From CAWJLE01 sp963843645 (lineage in GTDB: Bacteria > Chloroflexota > Anaerolineae > DAOTYC01): 64,000 nt of DNA. The stretch covers positions 62,001 to 126,000 of the forward strand of contig CAWJLE010000002.1 of assembly GCA_963843645.1 (NCBI GenBank). Direction: 5' to 3'. The position numbers and the translations under genes were made by a program. Below, in pieces: positions 36,301 to 45,500 of the stretch. The stretch's first letter is position 1; each line of letters begins with the position of its first letter. Under the pieces are notes generated by a model, which ran no database searches, was not told the DNA's origin, and saw only the letters and a program-made list of their open reading frames with translations.

Positions 36301-36359
36301 TGCCCCTTGCCGGGGCCCCCGGTGACAGCGTCATCCTCGCGACCGTGACCGTGAAATAA
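33354..36359 (+). CDS. GT39-type GT-C membrane glycosyltransferase-like protein with three C-terminal beta modules
   Basis: 1,001 residues; the only plus-strand member of the ten-gene family. Helix 1 spans about residues 19-36. PPGLDYDEAAHAMDSLQILAG carries the first-loop Asp47-Glu48 of GT39/PMT-like enzymes. About ten to eleven helices run to residue 430. QWHVNYSRLNLEDAPVATF and TYVYHTPRFLP are shared with the paralogue at 39347. A mixed alpha/beta outer region (to about 590) precedes three beta modules of about 130 residues, the last with YTTFVHLLDAKGQVQAQKD, TTGWLPGEVVSDRLRI and VGWYDAATGRRLPL. The catalytic domain should face outside the cell and use a lipid-phosphate sugar. Donor and acceptor are unknown. 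Confidence 0.88.
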   Translation: MADGANQTLTEKSRDWPIRWVVVLATLVAFLLRTWRLPAIPPGLDYDEAAHAMDSLQILAGHHALFSSKIGGTPTFFMYQVAPFLGLLGTSTFAARLAVVFSCVLAIPLTYALAGSMFAGLGRQRARWIGALAAWGLAIAQWHVNYSRLNLEDAPVATFELVSFYFLWRGLQTGRKWAFVWSGVWLGLATYVYHTPRFLPIALFAFFLGRWWRSLRSPEARFWRTWQPLVIVGLAALIVFSPLGVYFAGHPGDFFDRAQSTSFLNPTVNLGDPLGLLWKGISGNAGAFGFTGDLHSQANLPGKPILDPAMAALFWAGLLLSLYRIGRSLRAARVDPAQGGPAPDRADVGPYAFCVLWWVVMLVPVAISPDRVPNYARLLSLAPVTYLFVAVTVDELWQLAGRVRFSWLPRAVLAVACAAILAWTGVSTYVDYFVNWAPAEATYRAFDGPAAEVGRIVAADHRPDVVYLLPCDALTGVECSHYTLDFFALGGADHSVINIFEPDVPAALTAAVSGKDEARLIRLKYGKRKVLDVEADPKDMLGFMLNRQSRWVDTESTPDYDIDTFRLPSTQTVFALPSEYAPSNAAFDGRLQLQDAWHSPSATSGEPLRAILRWGILSPPTENYRASLRLTDSAGHLVAQIDHVLYHYKRRRTSKWTAADTPVSDYYSLAVPPATPPGTYSLVVGLYTGESLQLASIDGRPGQRLADLGTLQVVAPGAPAVDADVEVPNLAERLLTPVVNLAGHDLDSSTAYPPGGQLAMSLFWRPNGPTPHPLLLRLELRGPGGTYVLTKPVAPLGPEFPTTAWAAGELWKGTYDLTIPADVAAGDYVVTARLTDAEGQPEGQAADLGALHVQGRARHFDAPALQHPLAADFGDRVQLLGYDLASGAAAAGSPLDVTLHWKALQAMDVSYTTFVHLLDAKGQVQAQKDAVPGAGAGEAQPTTGWLPGEVVSDRLRIDLPADVLPGAYRVEVGWYDAATGRRLPLAGAPGDSVILATVTVK

Positions 36360-36362
36360 ACG

Positions 36363-36475
36363 ACTGTCACCCTGAGGGAGCGCCGTTGGCGACCGAAGGG
36401 TCTCGCGCGCCCCGAGACACTCGCATTTCGCACGCGAGACCCTTCGGTCGCCAACGGCGCTCCCTCAGGGTGACA
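36363..36475. repeat. Long palindrome, CACCCTGAGGGAGCG family, copy 5
   Basis: ACTGTCACCCTGAGGGAGCG and CGCTCCCTCAGGGTGACA arms directly after the GT39 stop, with the inner pair TTGGCGACCGAAGGGTCTCG / GAGACCCTTCGGTCGCCAA. A fragment CTCTCAGGGTGACATAAGTC is repeated at 36556-36580. It may terminate the plus-strand gene. The rest of the gap to 36627 holds nothing recognisable. Confidence 0.83.
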
Positions 36476-36627
36476 TAAGTCCGGGGCGAGGGCGCTGCGA
36501 GCGTATCGACGATGCGTTACAATGCCATTTTCTCAGCGTGCAGCAATAGGTTCACAGCCTCTCAGGGTGACATAAGTCCGGGGCGACTGAGGGCGCGCCC
36601 TCTGAAGGAAAGAAGGCCGCCCGCGTC

Positions 36628-39369
36628 TTAGCGTGACCTCATTACCTCCACCTCGCCGACCCCCACCTCCGCCGGCTCGAGGCGCCGGCCGCTCTGCGGC
36701 GCGTACAGGCCGGCGGTGACCGCGTACCGCCCGGCCGGGGCGTCCTGCCGGACGTCGAGACGGTGGCGGTCGATGACCACCTGGCCAGGACGCCAGAGCG
36801 TCGTCGGCAGGCGGCCGCAGACCGGGACGGTATCCACCTGCGGCGCGACCGCGTCGCCGTCCAGGCGGACCACTACGTGCAGGTCCGCTGCAATCGGCTG
36901 GCCGGCGCGCCAGTACAGCGTCACCGCGTCCGGCTGGCCGGCGAGGACCCGCGGCGACTCCACGTCGTAACCCAGCAGCGTCACGGCCGTGCCTTCGCCG
37001 CGCAGCGTCACGTCCAGCCGGTGGTCCGGCGTCGATTTCTGCACGAAGCGATCGGGCGTCGCCGCGGCGTCGAAAGCGGCCTCCACGGCGTCCACGTCGA
37101 ACACGGCCGAGACGTCGGGGCCGACCAGCGGATAGATCGGCCGGCGGCCCCAGATTTCGAGGCGCGGCTGGCGGTCGGCCAGCGCGGCGCCGACCTGTGC
37201 GTACCGCGCGTCAAGCAGGTCGCGGGGCACCGGCGACGCGTCCCAAGGGTTGCGCGCGATGAAGTAGTAGCGCGCGTCCGGCGTGCACGACGTCGGCGCG
37301 AAGTGCGTGTACCACAGGCTCACCCACTCCTCTTCGTTGCTCAGGTAGTCCCCCTTGAGCACGCCCTCGTCGTACAGGTAGCCGATGACCTTCCAGCCCG
37401 AGCGGTGTGGGAAGCCGAACAGGCCGACCTCCGGCACCTGCCCGTACGGCCGCCAGTAGCCGGGCACCGGATGATCGATGTAGGCCTGGCGGAATTCCGG
37501 CCGGTGGCGGACGAAGGCCGCGTACGGATAGAACGCCAGCACGGCCAGGATCAGGATGCCGACGGCGCCCGTCGCGATCGAACCGATGTCCGATCGGGCC
37601 GGGGGCGACCCTGGGTGGTCGCCAGCGACGGTGTAGGGGCGACCCTGGGTGGTCGCCCCCTGAGGTGACGGCGACAACGTCCCGATCCGCGATAGGTCCC
37701 CCGCCGGCCACCACACGCCCACGAGCCGGTCGAGGGCGAACGCCGCCAGCAGCAGCCACGCGGGCGCGATCGCGTACACGTGCGACAACGGCCGGGCCAG
37801 GACGAACACATACGACACGAGCGACACGCCGAACCACGCCCACGCCGTGCGCTCGCCGGACGTGCTGCGCGGAGACAGCGCCGCCGCCAGGATGGCCAGT
37901 GCGAACGGGGCGAACGCCAGGTTGACCGGGCCCACCTGCCACGCCGCGGGCGAAGCCACCGTTGCGGCCATGCCCACGGTCAGCGCGGCGGTCACGACCC
38001 ACCCGCCGGGCCAGCGTCGCAGCGCCCAGGCCAGCAGTCCCAGCACGCACAGCAGGCACAGGGCGACGTAACAGCTCGAATTGTAGACCGTGGCGGACAA
38101 CAGCCACTGCGCCACGTTGTTGTTGAGGAAGGCCGAGCCTACGCGCGATCCGCCCAGGTAGCTGGCCGTCTCGCCGAACTGGGGGCTGAGCACGAAGGGC
38201 GCGTAGTACGCGGCGGCCAGGGCGACGACCAGCGCCAGGGACGCCGCCGGGATGACCCAGCCCCGCGGCCGCTGCCGCCAGCTCAGGAGCCAAAATGCCA
38301 GCACCACCGGGGCGGCGACCAGGCCGTCGTAGTGGGCCAGCAGCGCCCCGCCGAGCAGCAGCGCGCTCAGGAGCTGGTACGCCGGCAGCCGGTCGGCCCA
38401 GGCGCGATACGCCGCGTAGATCGCAAAGAGGCTGAGGGCGACGACCCAGCTCTGGTACTGCACGACGCGCGCGAAGCCGATGAAGTAGCCGTTGATCGCG
38501 AACAGCAGGGCCGCGATGAGGCCGGCGCGCGTCCCCAGCCACCGCCGGCCCAGCAGGTACGCGCCCAGCACCGCCGCCAGGCTGGCCCAGGCGAACGGCA
38601 GGCGGGCCTTGGTCTCGTCGATCCGCCGGTCGAGGACCCAGACCTGGGCGGGGGCCAGCACCTCGCTGGGGCTCTTGCCGTGGAGGAACAGGATGTCGTC
38701 CTCGCCGCCGATGGCCCGCGCGGCGCTCCACGTCACGAGCGCCTCGTCGCCCTGGAACTCGGAGTAGCCCAGGTCCGCGAACCGGAAGAACGCCGCCAGG
38801 ATGAGGATGGCCAGGAGCGCGAGGGATTTGCGGTGAAACTTCCGAAGTTTTGAAAACTCCGGAAGCTTAAGATGACGCACGTCCTCGCCCTCAAAAGTCT
38901 GAGCTTCTGGAAGGGTCACAAGCCTAATATTGGACGAGTCGTCCTCTTCAAACTTCCGACACAGCCCAGTGGTCTGCGCTGGGAGTTTTGAAAACTTCGG
39001 AAGTTTTGCCATCGTCGGCAGTCTCGCAATCCACAGCACGCCGATCAGCGCGTCGGTGGCGACGAGGACCTGCGCCCGGGTCAGCGGGCCGGGCAGGTAC
39101 GCGACGGCCAGGCCGGTCACGGTCGTCAGTGCCAGGCTGAGGGCGACGCCCAGCCCCAGGCGCTCCCACCCGTCCGTCTCCTCCGCGGGGACCCACTCCA
39201 TCAGGACCAGGCCGGGCAAGACCCACAGCAGCGCCACGATCGCCGCCGTGCGAAGCGCTCCCTCGCCGTACAGGATCAGCACGTTGGCCAGAATCGCCGC
39301 GACGATCCACAGCGCCCACCGATACCCCGCCCAGCCGGCCGGCCGGTCATCGATCCGGACTGCGTCCAA
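36628..39369 (-). CDS. GT39-type GT-C membrane glycosyltransferase-like protein carrying in-frame palindrome inserts
   Basis: 913 residues, continuous. Four N-terminal helices (MDAVRIDDRPAGWAGY..., VLPGLVLMEWVPAEE, ALSLALTTVTGLAVAYLPGP) come first, then a 70-residue low-complexity cytosolic stretch with AKLPKFSKLPAQ and LKLPEFSKLRKF. This stretch is encoded by two CTTCCGAAG palindromes and the DNA between them. The GT39 domain follows, with LGYSEFQGDEALVTWSAARAI as the acidic loop and GFARVVQYQSWVVALSLFA. One C-terminal beta module ends it (LHVVVRLDGDAV, TTLWRPGQVVIDRHRL, AGLYAPQSGRRLEP). A third palindrome (37601-37662) encodes GATTQGRPYTVAGDHPGSPP in another loop. Closest neighbour in the window: 30499-33091. 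Confidence 0.88.
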   Translation of the reverse strand: MDAVRIDDRPAGWAGYRWALWIVAAILANVLILYGEGALRTAAIVALLWVLPGLVLMEWVPAEETDGWERLGLGVALSLALTTVTGLAVAYLPGPLTRAQVLVATDALIGVLWIARLPTMAKLPKFSKLPAQTTGLCRKFEEDDSSNIRLVTLPEAQTFEGEDVRHLKLPEFSKLRKFHRKSLALLAILILAAFFRFADLGYSEFQGDEALVTWSAARAIGGEDDILFLHGKSPSEVLAPAQVWVLDRRIDETKARLPFAWASLAAVLGAYLLGRRWLGTRAGLIAALLFAINGYFIGFARVVQYQSWVVALSLFAIYAAYRAWADRLPAYQLLSALLLGGALLAHYDGLVAAPVVLAFWLLSWRQRPRGWVIPAASLALVVALAAAYYAPFVLSPQFGETASYLGGSRVGSAFLNNNVAQWLLSATVYNSSCYVALCLLCVLGLLAWALRRWPGGWVVTAALTVGMAATVASPAAWQVGPVNLAFAPFALAILAAALSPRSTSGERTAWAWFGVSLVSYVFVLARPLSHVYAIAPAWLLLAAFALDRLVGVWWPAGDLSRIGTLSPSPQGATTQGRPYTVAGDHPGSPPARSDIGSIATGAVGILILAVLAFYPYAAFVRHRPEFRQAYIDHPVPGYWRPYGQVPEVGLFGFPHRSGWKVIGYLYDEGVLKGDYLSNEEEWVSLWYTHFAPTSCTPDARYYFIARNPWDASPVPRDLLDARYAQVGAALADRQPRLEIWGRRPIYPLVGPDVSAVFDVDAVEAAFDAAATPDRFVQKSTPDHRLDVTLRGEGTAVTLLGYDVESPRVLAGQPDAVTLYWRAGQPIAADLHVVVRLDGDAVAPQVDTVPVCGRLPTTLWRPGQVVIDRHRLDVRQDAPAGRYAVTAGLYAPQSGRRLEPAEVGVGEVEVMRSR
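37601..37662. repeat. GTAGGGGCGACC palindrome inside coding sequence, copy 2
   Basis: Two copies of GGGGGCGACCCTGGGTGGTCG-type hairpins about 35 bases apart. They are read in frame in a loop of the 913-residue GT39-type protein without disturbing it. Confidence 0.78.
38836..38870. repeat. CTTCCGAAG palindrome inside coding sequence
   Basis: AAACTTCCGAAGTTTTG and AAAACTCCGGAAGCTT, in frame in the 913-residue protein, encoding KLPEFSKLRKF just before the GT39 domain. Confidence 0.8.
38951..39008. repeat. CTTCCGACACAGCCC palindrome (long form) inside coding sequence
   Basis: AACTTCCGACACAGCCCAGT, GGTCTGCGCTGGGAGTTTTG and AAAACTTCGGAAGTTT. It is translated as AKLPKFSKLPAQTTGLCRKF. It is the same element as 51422-51477 in an intergenic region. 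Confidence 0.82.
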
Positions 39370-42300
39370 TCGTTACCTCCCCCAGAATAATGCGATCCGT
39401 GCCGTCCGCCGCGGCCAGGCGGAGGCCGTCGGCGGAATCGTACAGTCCCACCTCGAGCGCGTACCGGCCCGGCGCAAGCTCCGCGTCCAGCGGCAGTTCC
39501 AGGCGGTCCGAGACGACCTCGCCGGGCAGCCAGCCGGTCGTCGGGGCCTCAGTCCCGCCTGCGGGCACGTCCAGTTGGGCGCGGACGCGGCTGTCGGCGT
39601 CCAGCACGTGCGCGAAGACCGTGTAAGCGACGTCCATCGCCCGCAGCGCCTGCCAGTGCAGCGTCAGGGCCAGGGTCCCGCCGGGGGCAGCCTGCGCCGC
39701 GTCGAGGTCGTAACCCAGGAAGCGCACTTTTCCGCCGCCCAGGTCCACGGGTTGGGGGTGGCTCATGGGCGGGACGTCGAAGCGGTGGGCGCGACCGGCG
39801 ACGGACAGGGCTTCCGCCAGGCGCGCCTCGCCGATCCTCCCGCCCGCGCCGCCGGCCAGGGTCACCCAGAGCTCGTACGTGCCCGCGGACAGGTCGGGCG
39901 GGAGCCTGAGATCGTACAGGCCGCGCCAGGCGTCGCCGCGGGCCCAGCGCGTGGTGGGATAGCCGTCGCCCAGAGGCCGCGCGGCCGGATAGACCTCGAT
40001 CGCCCGCCCGTCCCGGCGCAGCTCGACCGCGACGCGATCGTCGCCCTGAGGCGGCGCCGCGACCCGCCAGAGCAGGGCGAGCGTGGCCCGCTCGCCGGGC
40101 GCGTAGTCCCGCGACAGGTCCAGGTCGAAGCCCGTGAGCTCCAGGCCGTCGCCCAGCGCCGAGGACATCGGGTGCTGCGGCGCGTCGACCTTCGACGCGC
40201 CGACGGGTTCGAGTGGCGGAGTGACCCGCACGCGGCCGACGACCGCGGTGGTCACGGCGCTGCCGGCCAGCGGCAGGCGCTCCATCGTCTGCGCGGCGTA
40301 GACCGCGGCGCGAACGACGTAGTCGCCGGGTGGGGTCCCGGCGGGAACCGGCAGCAACAGGTAGTCGGCCACGGCCTCGTTCAGCGGCCACGCGCCGGTG
40401 CGCATGTGCCAGTTGTGGAGCAGGTCGCGGTCGAAGTGGTCGATCTCGTGGCCGCCGGCGTCCTCCAGGATCAGCGAGACGCGGTAATCGTCGGCGTAGT
40501 CGGCCGTCTTCATCCAGCTCAGCGCCGCCCAGATCTCGCCGCCCGATGGGACGTCGCGGCCCGCCTCCGGCGCGGACTGGCCCGCGCTCCCGCACGCCGC
40601 CTGGGTCAGCCGGAGGCGCCCCGCGAAGTCGGCGTCGACCGGGGCGAACGCGACGGGCTGCGTGAAGTCGACGCCTTCGGTCGACGGCAGGCGGTAGGTC
40701 ACGATATCGTAGGCCGGGAAAGACTGCGACCCCGTGCGGCGGCCGTAGCGCTCGAGCAGCCACTCGACGTAATCCTTCGGATCGGCCTCTCGATGCTTGT
40801 CCATCTTCCATTTGACGAGCCGGACGACCGTCTTCCCGCGGCAGGCGGCGGTCAGCAGCGCCGGCACCCGCGGCTCGGACATCGGGATGTAGAAATAGGG
40901 CGCGCCGCCGCGGTCCAGAAAGTCGATCGTGTAGTGTTGGTAGAACTCACCGGCGCGGACGTCGCGCGGCAGGACGTACACGGCCTGCGGGTCGGCGTCG
41001 GCCATCATGGTGTTCGTCAGCGCCACCGCGTAGCCGTCGAAGGCCATGTAATGCTCGCTGCTGTGCGCCCAAACGTCGAAGTAGTCGTGGTAGGTGGAGA
41101 CGGCGGTCCACGCGAACAGCGCCGCGACGGCCGCGATGGGCACGGCGTGCGCCACGCGCGACAGCGCCTTCTGCCAGGGCGGCAGGAATTCGGGGTAGCC
41201 GATGACGAAGCGCAGCTCCGAATCGGCGAAGGTGAACCACAGCGTCCGGCCCGGCTCCAGCAGCGGCGCCAGAATCTCGCCCAGCGTCCACAGGCCGACG
41301 GCCACGAACAGGTACGCGACCGGCGCGTCGCTCATCATGCGCGCGAAGTGCGGGGTGCGCTCCGGCGTGATGATGGGCGGCACCAGGAGCAGGAACCACC
41401 ACAGGAAGCTGAACAAGTACGCCGGACGGCGGATGCGGGCCAGCGCCGTCGCGATGCCCAGCCAGAACAGTGCGGCCATGGCCGGGTCGAAGATCGACTT
41501 GCCGGGCAGGTTGGCGAGCCAGTTTTGGTCGCTCGTGAAGCCGAAGCCGCCGAACGTGCCCACGGCGCTGCGCCACAGCGTCCCCCAGAAGTCGCCCTCG
41601 TTCAGCATGGGGTTGAAGATCGACGTCACCGAGGCGCGCCCGGTGAAATCGGCCGGGTGCAGCACGAAGTGGATGCCCAGCGGCGCGAAGACGATCAGCG
41701 CCGCCACGCCCACGACGATCAGAGGGCGGAAGCAGCGCCAGGCGCGCGCCCAGCGGCTCAACCCACGTGCTTCCGGCGCGCGGCGTGAGAGCGCCCAGAG
41801 AATGGCGAAGAAGAAGACCAGCGGGAACGGCAGGAAGCGCGCCGGCAGGTGCGTGTACGGTCCCAGCCCGAGCCAGATGCCGCTGACCACGAAGTTCCAC
41901 GCGCGCCCCGTCCGCAGTCCGCGCCACAGGAAGTAGGCCATGAACGCCGCGCACAGCGGCACCATCGTCACCTCGAGGCCGATGCGGCTGTAATTCACGT
42001 GCCAGAACGAGGTCGCCAGGCCGAGCGCGGCGATGAGGGCGAGCCAGGTGGCGTGACGTGTTTCCGCATCGACGTAGGGGCGACCCTGGGTGGTCGCCCC
42101 GGGCGGGTCGGGCGAGAGGGCGGGCGACCACGTGGGGTCGCCCCTACGCGCGGCGCCGGCGTGATCAGGCGGAGGGGCGGGCGACCACATAGGGTCGCCC
42201 CTACGCTCGGCCTCGGCCGGGTCGTCCACAGGCCGGTCCTGCCGAAACATTTCCCGCACCCACAGGTACGTCGCGGCGACGGTGGCGATGCCCACGACGG

Positions 42301-42586
42301 CGCTGACGAGGCGCTGCGCCAGGGGCGTCTGGCCGAACAGGGCGAACGCGCCGGCGGTGACGTACATGAACAGCGCCTCGACGCCCTGGATCTTCGGCGA
42401 GAAGATGAAGTGATGGCCGCTCAGGATGAGCTGCGCGTCCGTGGCGTGCGCGGCCTCGTCGAAGTTGAAGAACGGCGGGAACTCGGGCAGGCGGTACAGG
42501 CGCAAGAACGCGGCGATCGCCATCACGCCGCCGAATGCGACGACGCTCCAGAAACCTCGGGACCGCCAGAACCGGCGAGGGCTCAT
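39347..42586 (-). CDS. GT39-type GT-C membrane glycosyltransferase-like protein with three C-terminal beta modules
   Basis: 1,079 residues. Helix 1 is near residues 12-28, then PEFPPFFNFDEAAHATDAQLILSG with the first-loop Asp-Glu. FWHVNYSRIGLEVTMVPLC and YTHLPARFLPFPL match the plus-strand paralogue. A GTAGGGGCGACC repeat cluster encodes about 50 Arg/Pro/Gly-rich residues after VREMFRQDRPVDDPAE (roughly residues 120-170) between two membrane segments. Three beta modules make up the last 400 residues, ending YTVFAHVLDADSRVRAQ, TTGWLPGEVVSDRLEL, VGLYDSADGLRLAA. The stop overlaps the next gene start by 23 bases; the start overlaps the upstream stop by four. Likely outer-face sugar transfer; substrates unknown. 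Confidence 0.88.
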   Translation of the reverse strand: MSPRRFWRSRGFWSVVAFGGVMAIAAFLRLYRLPEFPPFFNFDEAAHATDAQLILSGHHFIFSPKIQGVEALFMYVTAGAFALFGQTPLAQRLVSAVVGIATVAATYLWVREMFRQDRPVDDPAEAERRGDPMWSPAPPPDHAGAARRGDPTWSPALSPDPPGATTQGRPYVDAETRHATWLALIAALGLATSFWHVNYSRIGLEVTMVPLCAAFMAYFLWRGLRTGRAWNFVVSGIWLGLGPYTHLPARFLPFPLVFFFAILWALSRRAPEARGLSRWARAWRCFRPLIVVGVAALIVFAPLGIHFVLHPADFTGRASVTSIFNPMLNEGDFWGTLWRSAVGTFGGFGFTSDQNWLANLPGKSIFDPAMAALFWLGIATALARIRRPAYLFSFLWWFLLLVPPIITPERTPHFARMMSDAPVAYLFVAVGLWTLGEILAPLLEPGRTLWFTFADSELRFVIGYPEFLPPWQKALSRVAHAVPIAAVAALFAWTAVSTYHDYFDVWAHSSEHYMAFDGYAVALTNTMMADADPQAVYVLPRDVRAGEFYQHYTIDFLDRGGAPYFYIPMSEPRVPALLTAACRGKTVVRLVKWKMDKHREADPKDYVEWLLERYGRRTGSQSFPAYDIVTYRLPSTEGVDFTQPVAFAPVDADFAGRLRLTQAACGSAGQSAPEAGRDVPSGGEIWAALSWMKTADYADDYRVSLILEDAGGHEIDHFDRDLLHNWHMRTGAWPLNEAVADYLLLPVPAGTPPGDYVVRAAVYAAQTMERLPLAGSAVTTAVVGRVRVTPPLEPVGASKVDAPQHPMSSALGDGLELTGFDLDLSRDYAPGERATLALLWRVAAPPQGDDRVAVELRRDGRAIEVYPAARPLGDGYPTTRWARGDAWRGLYDLRLPPDLSAGTYELWVTLAGGAGGRIGEARLAEALSVAGRAHRFDVPPMSHPQPVDLGGGKVRFLGYDLDAAQAAPGGTLALTLHWQALRAMDVAYTVFAHVLDADSRVRAQLDVPAGGTEAPTTGWLPGEVVSDRLELPLDAELAPGRYALEVGLYDSADGLRLAAADGTDRIILGEVTIGRSPDR
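42073..42206. repeat. Cluster of three GTAGGGGCGACC palindromes inside coding sequence
   Basis: Copies in both orientations: GTAGGGGCGACCCTGGGTGG, then GGCGACCACGTGGGGTCGCC and GCGACCACATAGGGTCGCCC. They are read in frame as repeated RGDP(M/T)WSPA and TTQGRPYV peptides. The protein stays open on both sides, so each copy preserved the frame. Confidence 0.85.
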
Positions 42587-45500
42587 GGGCTCACCTTCAG
42601 GTCAAGGTGGTCGGCGTTGGCGGGCCCGGCCGCGTCGAGCACGGGCAGGCGCCGCCCGGTGGCCTCGTCGTACCAGCCGAAGGCGACCCGATCGGCCGGC
42701 GGCGCGTCCGCGGCCAGCGGGATCTCCAGCGTGTCGCTGACCACCTCGCCGGGGAGCCAATCCTGGGTCGGCGCGAGGCCGCCGCCGGGGATCACGTCGC
42801 GCTGGCCGACGATCCGGCCGTCCGCGCCCAGCACGTGTACGAACGTCTTGTAGCTGTCCGTCATCGGGGCGGTCGCCTGCCAGTAGAGGGTCAGGCGCAG
42901 CGGCCCGCCGACGGGCAGGGCCAGGTCGTACCCCAGCCAGGCGATCTTGCCGTCGAACGAGGCGTGGCCCGGATGTGGAATGGCCCGCGGAACGACGAAC
43001 TCGCGGGCGCGCCCCTCGATCCGCACGTCGCCCAGCGGCAGGCGCGTGGACCCCACGGTCGCCGTCAGCGTGTAGGTCCCAGACGCCGCGTCCCGCGGCA
43101 CGGACAGGGCGGCCCAATCCTTGAGCGCGTCGCCGCCGGCCAGGCTCCACAATCGCGCGGCCTCGCCTATGGCGCGCCCGTCGGCGCCGGACAGGCTCAG
43201 GCCGACCGTCCAGCTGACCGGACGGGTCGCCGCCCAAAACAGGACGGGCGACAGGTCCGCGCCGGGCCGAACCGCGCCGGGCGGCAGGTCGATCCCCAGG
43301 AGGCGCAGTCCGTCCCCGGCGGCGAGGTCGAGGCGCGTCCGGGGCGCCAGCTCGCCCGCGACGGCCGGCTGCTTCGTCACGGACACGGGTCCCACGATGC
43401 GCCCGAGCGCCGGCGCCAGGTCCTGCTTCGTCGCCGTGGAATAGACCAGCACCTGCAGCCGATAGTCGCCCGCGGGCGCGCCCGGCGGCAGCGGCAGCGT
43501 GCGCTCGTCCCGCGCGATCCGGTCCATCGGGAAGTCGCGCGTCGGGAGCTGGCCGCCCACGAGGCCGCCGTCCTGCTGGGCCCAGCGGTGCCCGAATGCG
43601 TCCAGCAGGCGCACGGAGACCGCGTAATCCTCAGCCATGGGGGTCCGCGCTTGCCAGAAGAGGCTCAGCCGGAGCGAGCCCGGCCGCGATGTTGCATCCG
43701 CGCTGTAGCCGAGGAGGCGCAGCCGGCCGCCGAAGTCGCCGTCCACCGGGACGTCGAACGCGGGCGTCGTCGACGTCAGCGCGCGCGGGCCGGGATACAG
43801 CCAGGCGTAGTCCAGGCCGTGCAGGCGGAAGACCGCCTCCGGCTTCTGGTCCTGCAGGAACTGCCACAGCGCCACGTCCGGCCCCTGGCGCTGCACGCTG
43901 TCCACGTACTCCACGATGTAATCCGCCGCCAGCGCCGGCGCGGTCGTGGTCAGGTAGCTGGTGACGGTCCCGCGGAAGTACGGTATGAGCGTACGGTTCG
44001 GTACCGCCGCGACGGTCAGAGACTCCGGCGTGTCCTTCTGGTTCAGGTAGCGGCCCACCATGTCCATGCCCTCGCCCCAGCCGATGAGCAGGTCCTGCTG
44101 AGCGCGCGCCGTGCCGCCGGCCAGCGCGTTGTAGTAGCTGAGGTAGTAGGGGTGCTGGCCCGCAGCGATCCACAGCGAGCCGGCGAGCCCCGCGACCAGC
44201 AACGTCCCGTTCGCGGCGACCCGGGCCGGCGCCCGGACGTATTTCCGTAGTGCCAGGAGCGCCAGGCGGAGCAGCCCGAACCAGCCCACCCCCGCCGCGA
44301 GGTCCAGGATCGGGAAGGCGGGCAGCAGGTACCGATCCTGCTTCTTGGGTGACAGCGTGATGAAGGCGGCGAAGCAAGCCACAAAGAACACGTAGAGCGC
44401 CAGCGCGCCGAACTGCGATCGTTCGCGGCCGGGCATATCTCTTCGCGCGGGGCGTCTCTTCCTTTGCGCACTGTCACCCTGAGGGAGCGTCGTTTGCGAC
44501 CGAGGGGTCTCGCGCGCGAAAAAGGATGTCGCCAATCGCACGACTGGGGACATCGTTTCTCGCGCGCGAGACCCCTCGGTCGCAAACGACGCTCCCTCAG
44601 GGTGACAGTGCGCAAAGGAAGAGACGCCCCGCGCGAAGAGGCCTGACCGGATAATTCCGGCGAACCCAACGGCGGAGAAGATCACCGCGAACGCCAGGCC
44701 GATCGCCGTGAAGGGCGTGGTGCGGAACGCCGCGATGGCGGGATAGAACCACGGGCCGGGGTCGGTGACGACCTGCCCGTAGAAGAACTGGTTGTGGCCG
44801 GCTTCCACCAGGCTGGCCGTCCCGGCGAGCAGCCGGCGCGGGACGCCCAGCGGGTCCACCCACATGGCCGGCCAGGCGGCGAAGAACGCCGCGCCCATGG
44901 CCGCGATCCAGACCAGGCCGCCGCGGACGGCGCCGACGAGCGCCCTGCGCCGGTGCTCGGGCCCCGGTGCGGGCATCACCCATGCCGCTACGACGGCGAG
45001 CCCGAAGGCGGCGCAGGCGAAGGGCCCCAGGAACAGCGAAGACGTCTTGCTGAGCGCCGCCAGCCCGGCCGCCGCGCCGGACAGCGCCGCGAAGCGCTCC
45101 CGGCGGTCCGTCGTCAGGTAGGCGACCAGGGAGGTCAGCGACACGGCCACGAACAGGGTGCCGAGCGCGTCGTGGTGCAGCACGCGCGAGTGGGCGATGA
45201 AGAACGGGTCCAGCGCCACGAAGACCGCGCCGAGCAGGGCGATGGGCCGGCCGAAGGTCCGGCGGGCCAACAGGTAGACTGCCGCGACCGACAGAGCCGC
45301 CAGGACCCCGGTCGGGAAGCGGACGAACGGCAGCAGGTCGGCGGGCGGCGTGTTGTTGGAGTTCGCCGCCCACGCCAGGAAGTCCGAAAGACCGGCCGCC
45401 GGATGCCGCCAGTGGTACAGCCACAGGCCGAGCGAGCCGGTCCACATCGTGACGACGCCGGGGTGGTTGGTCTGGAACGTGGCGGCGAGGTCGCCGCGCA

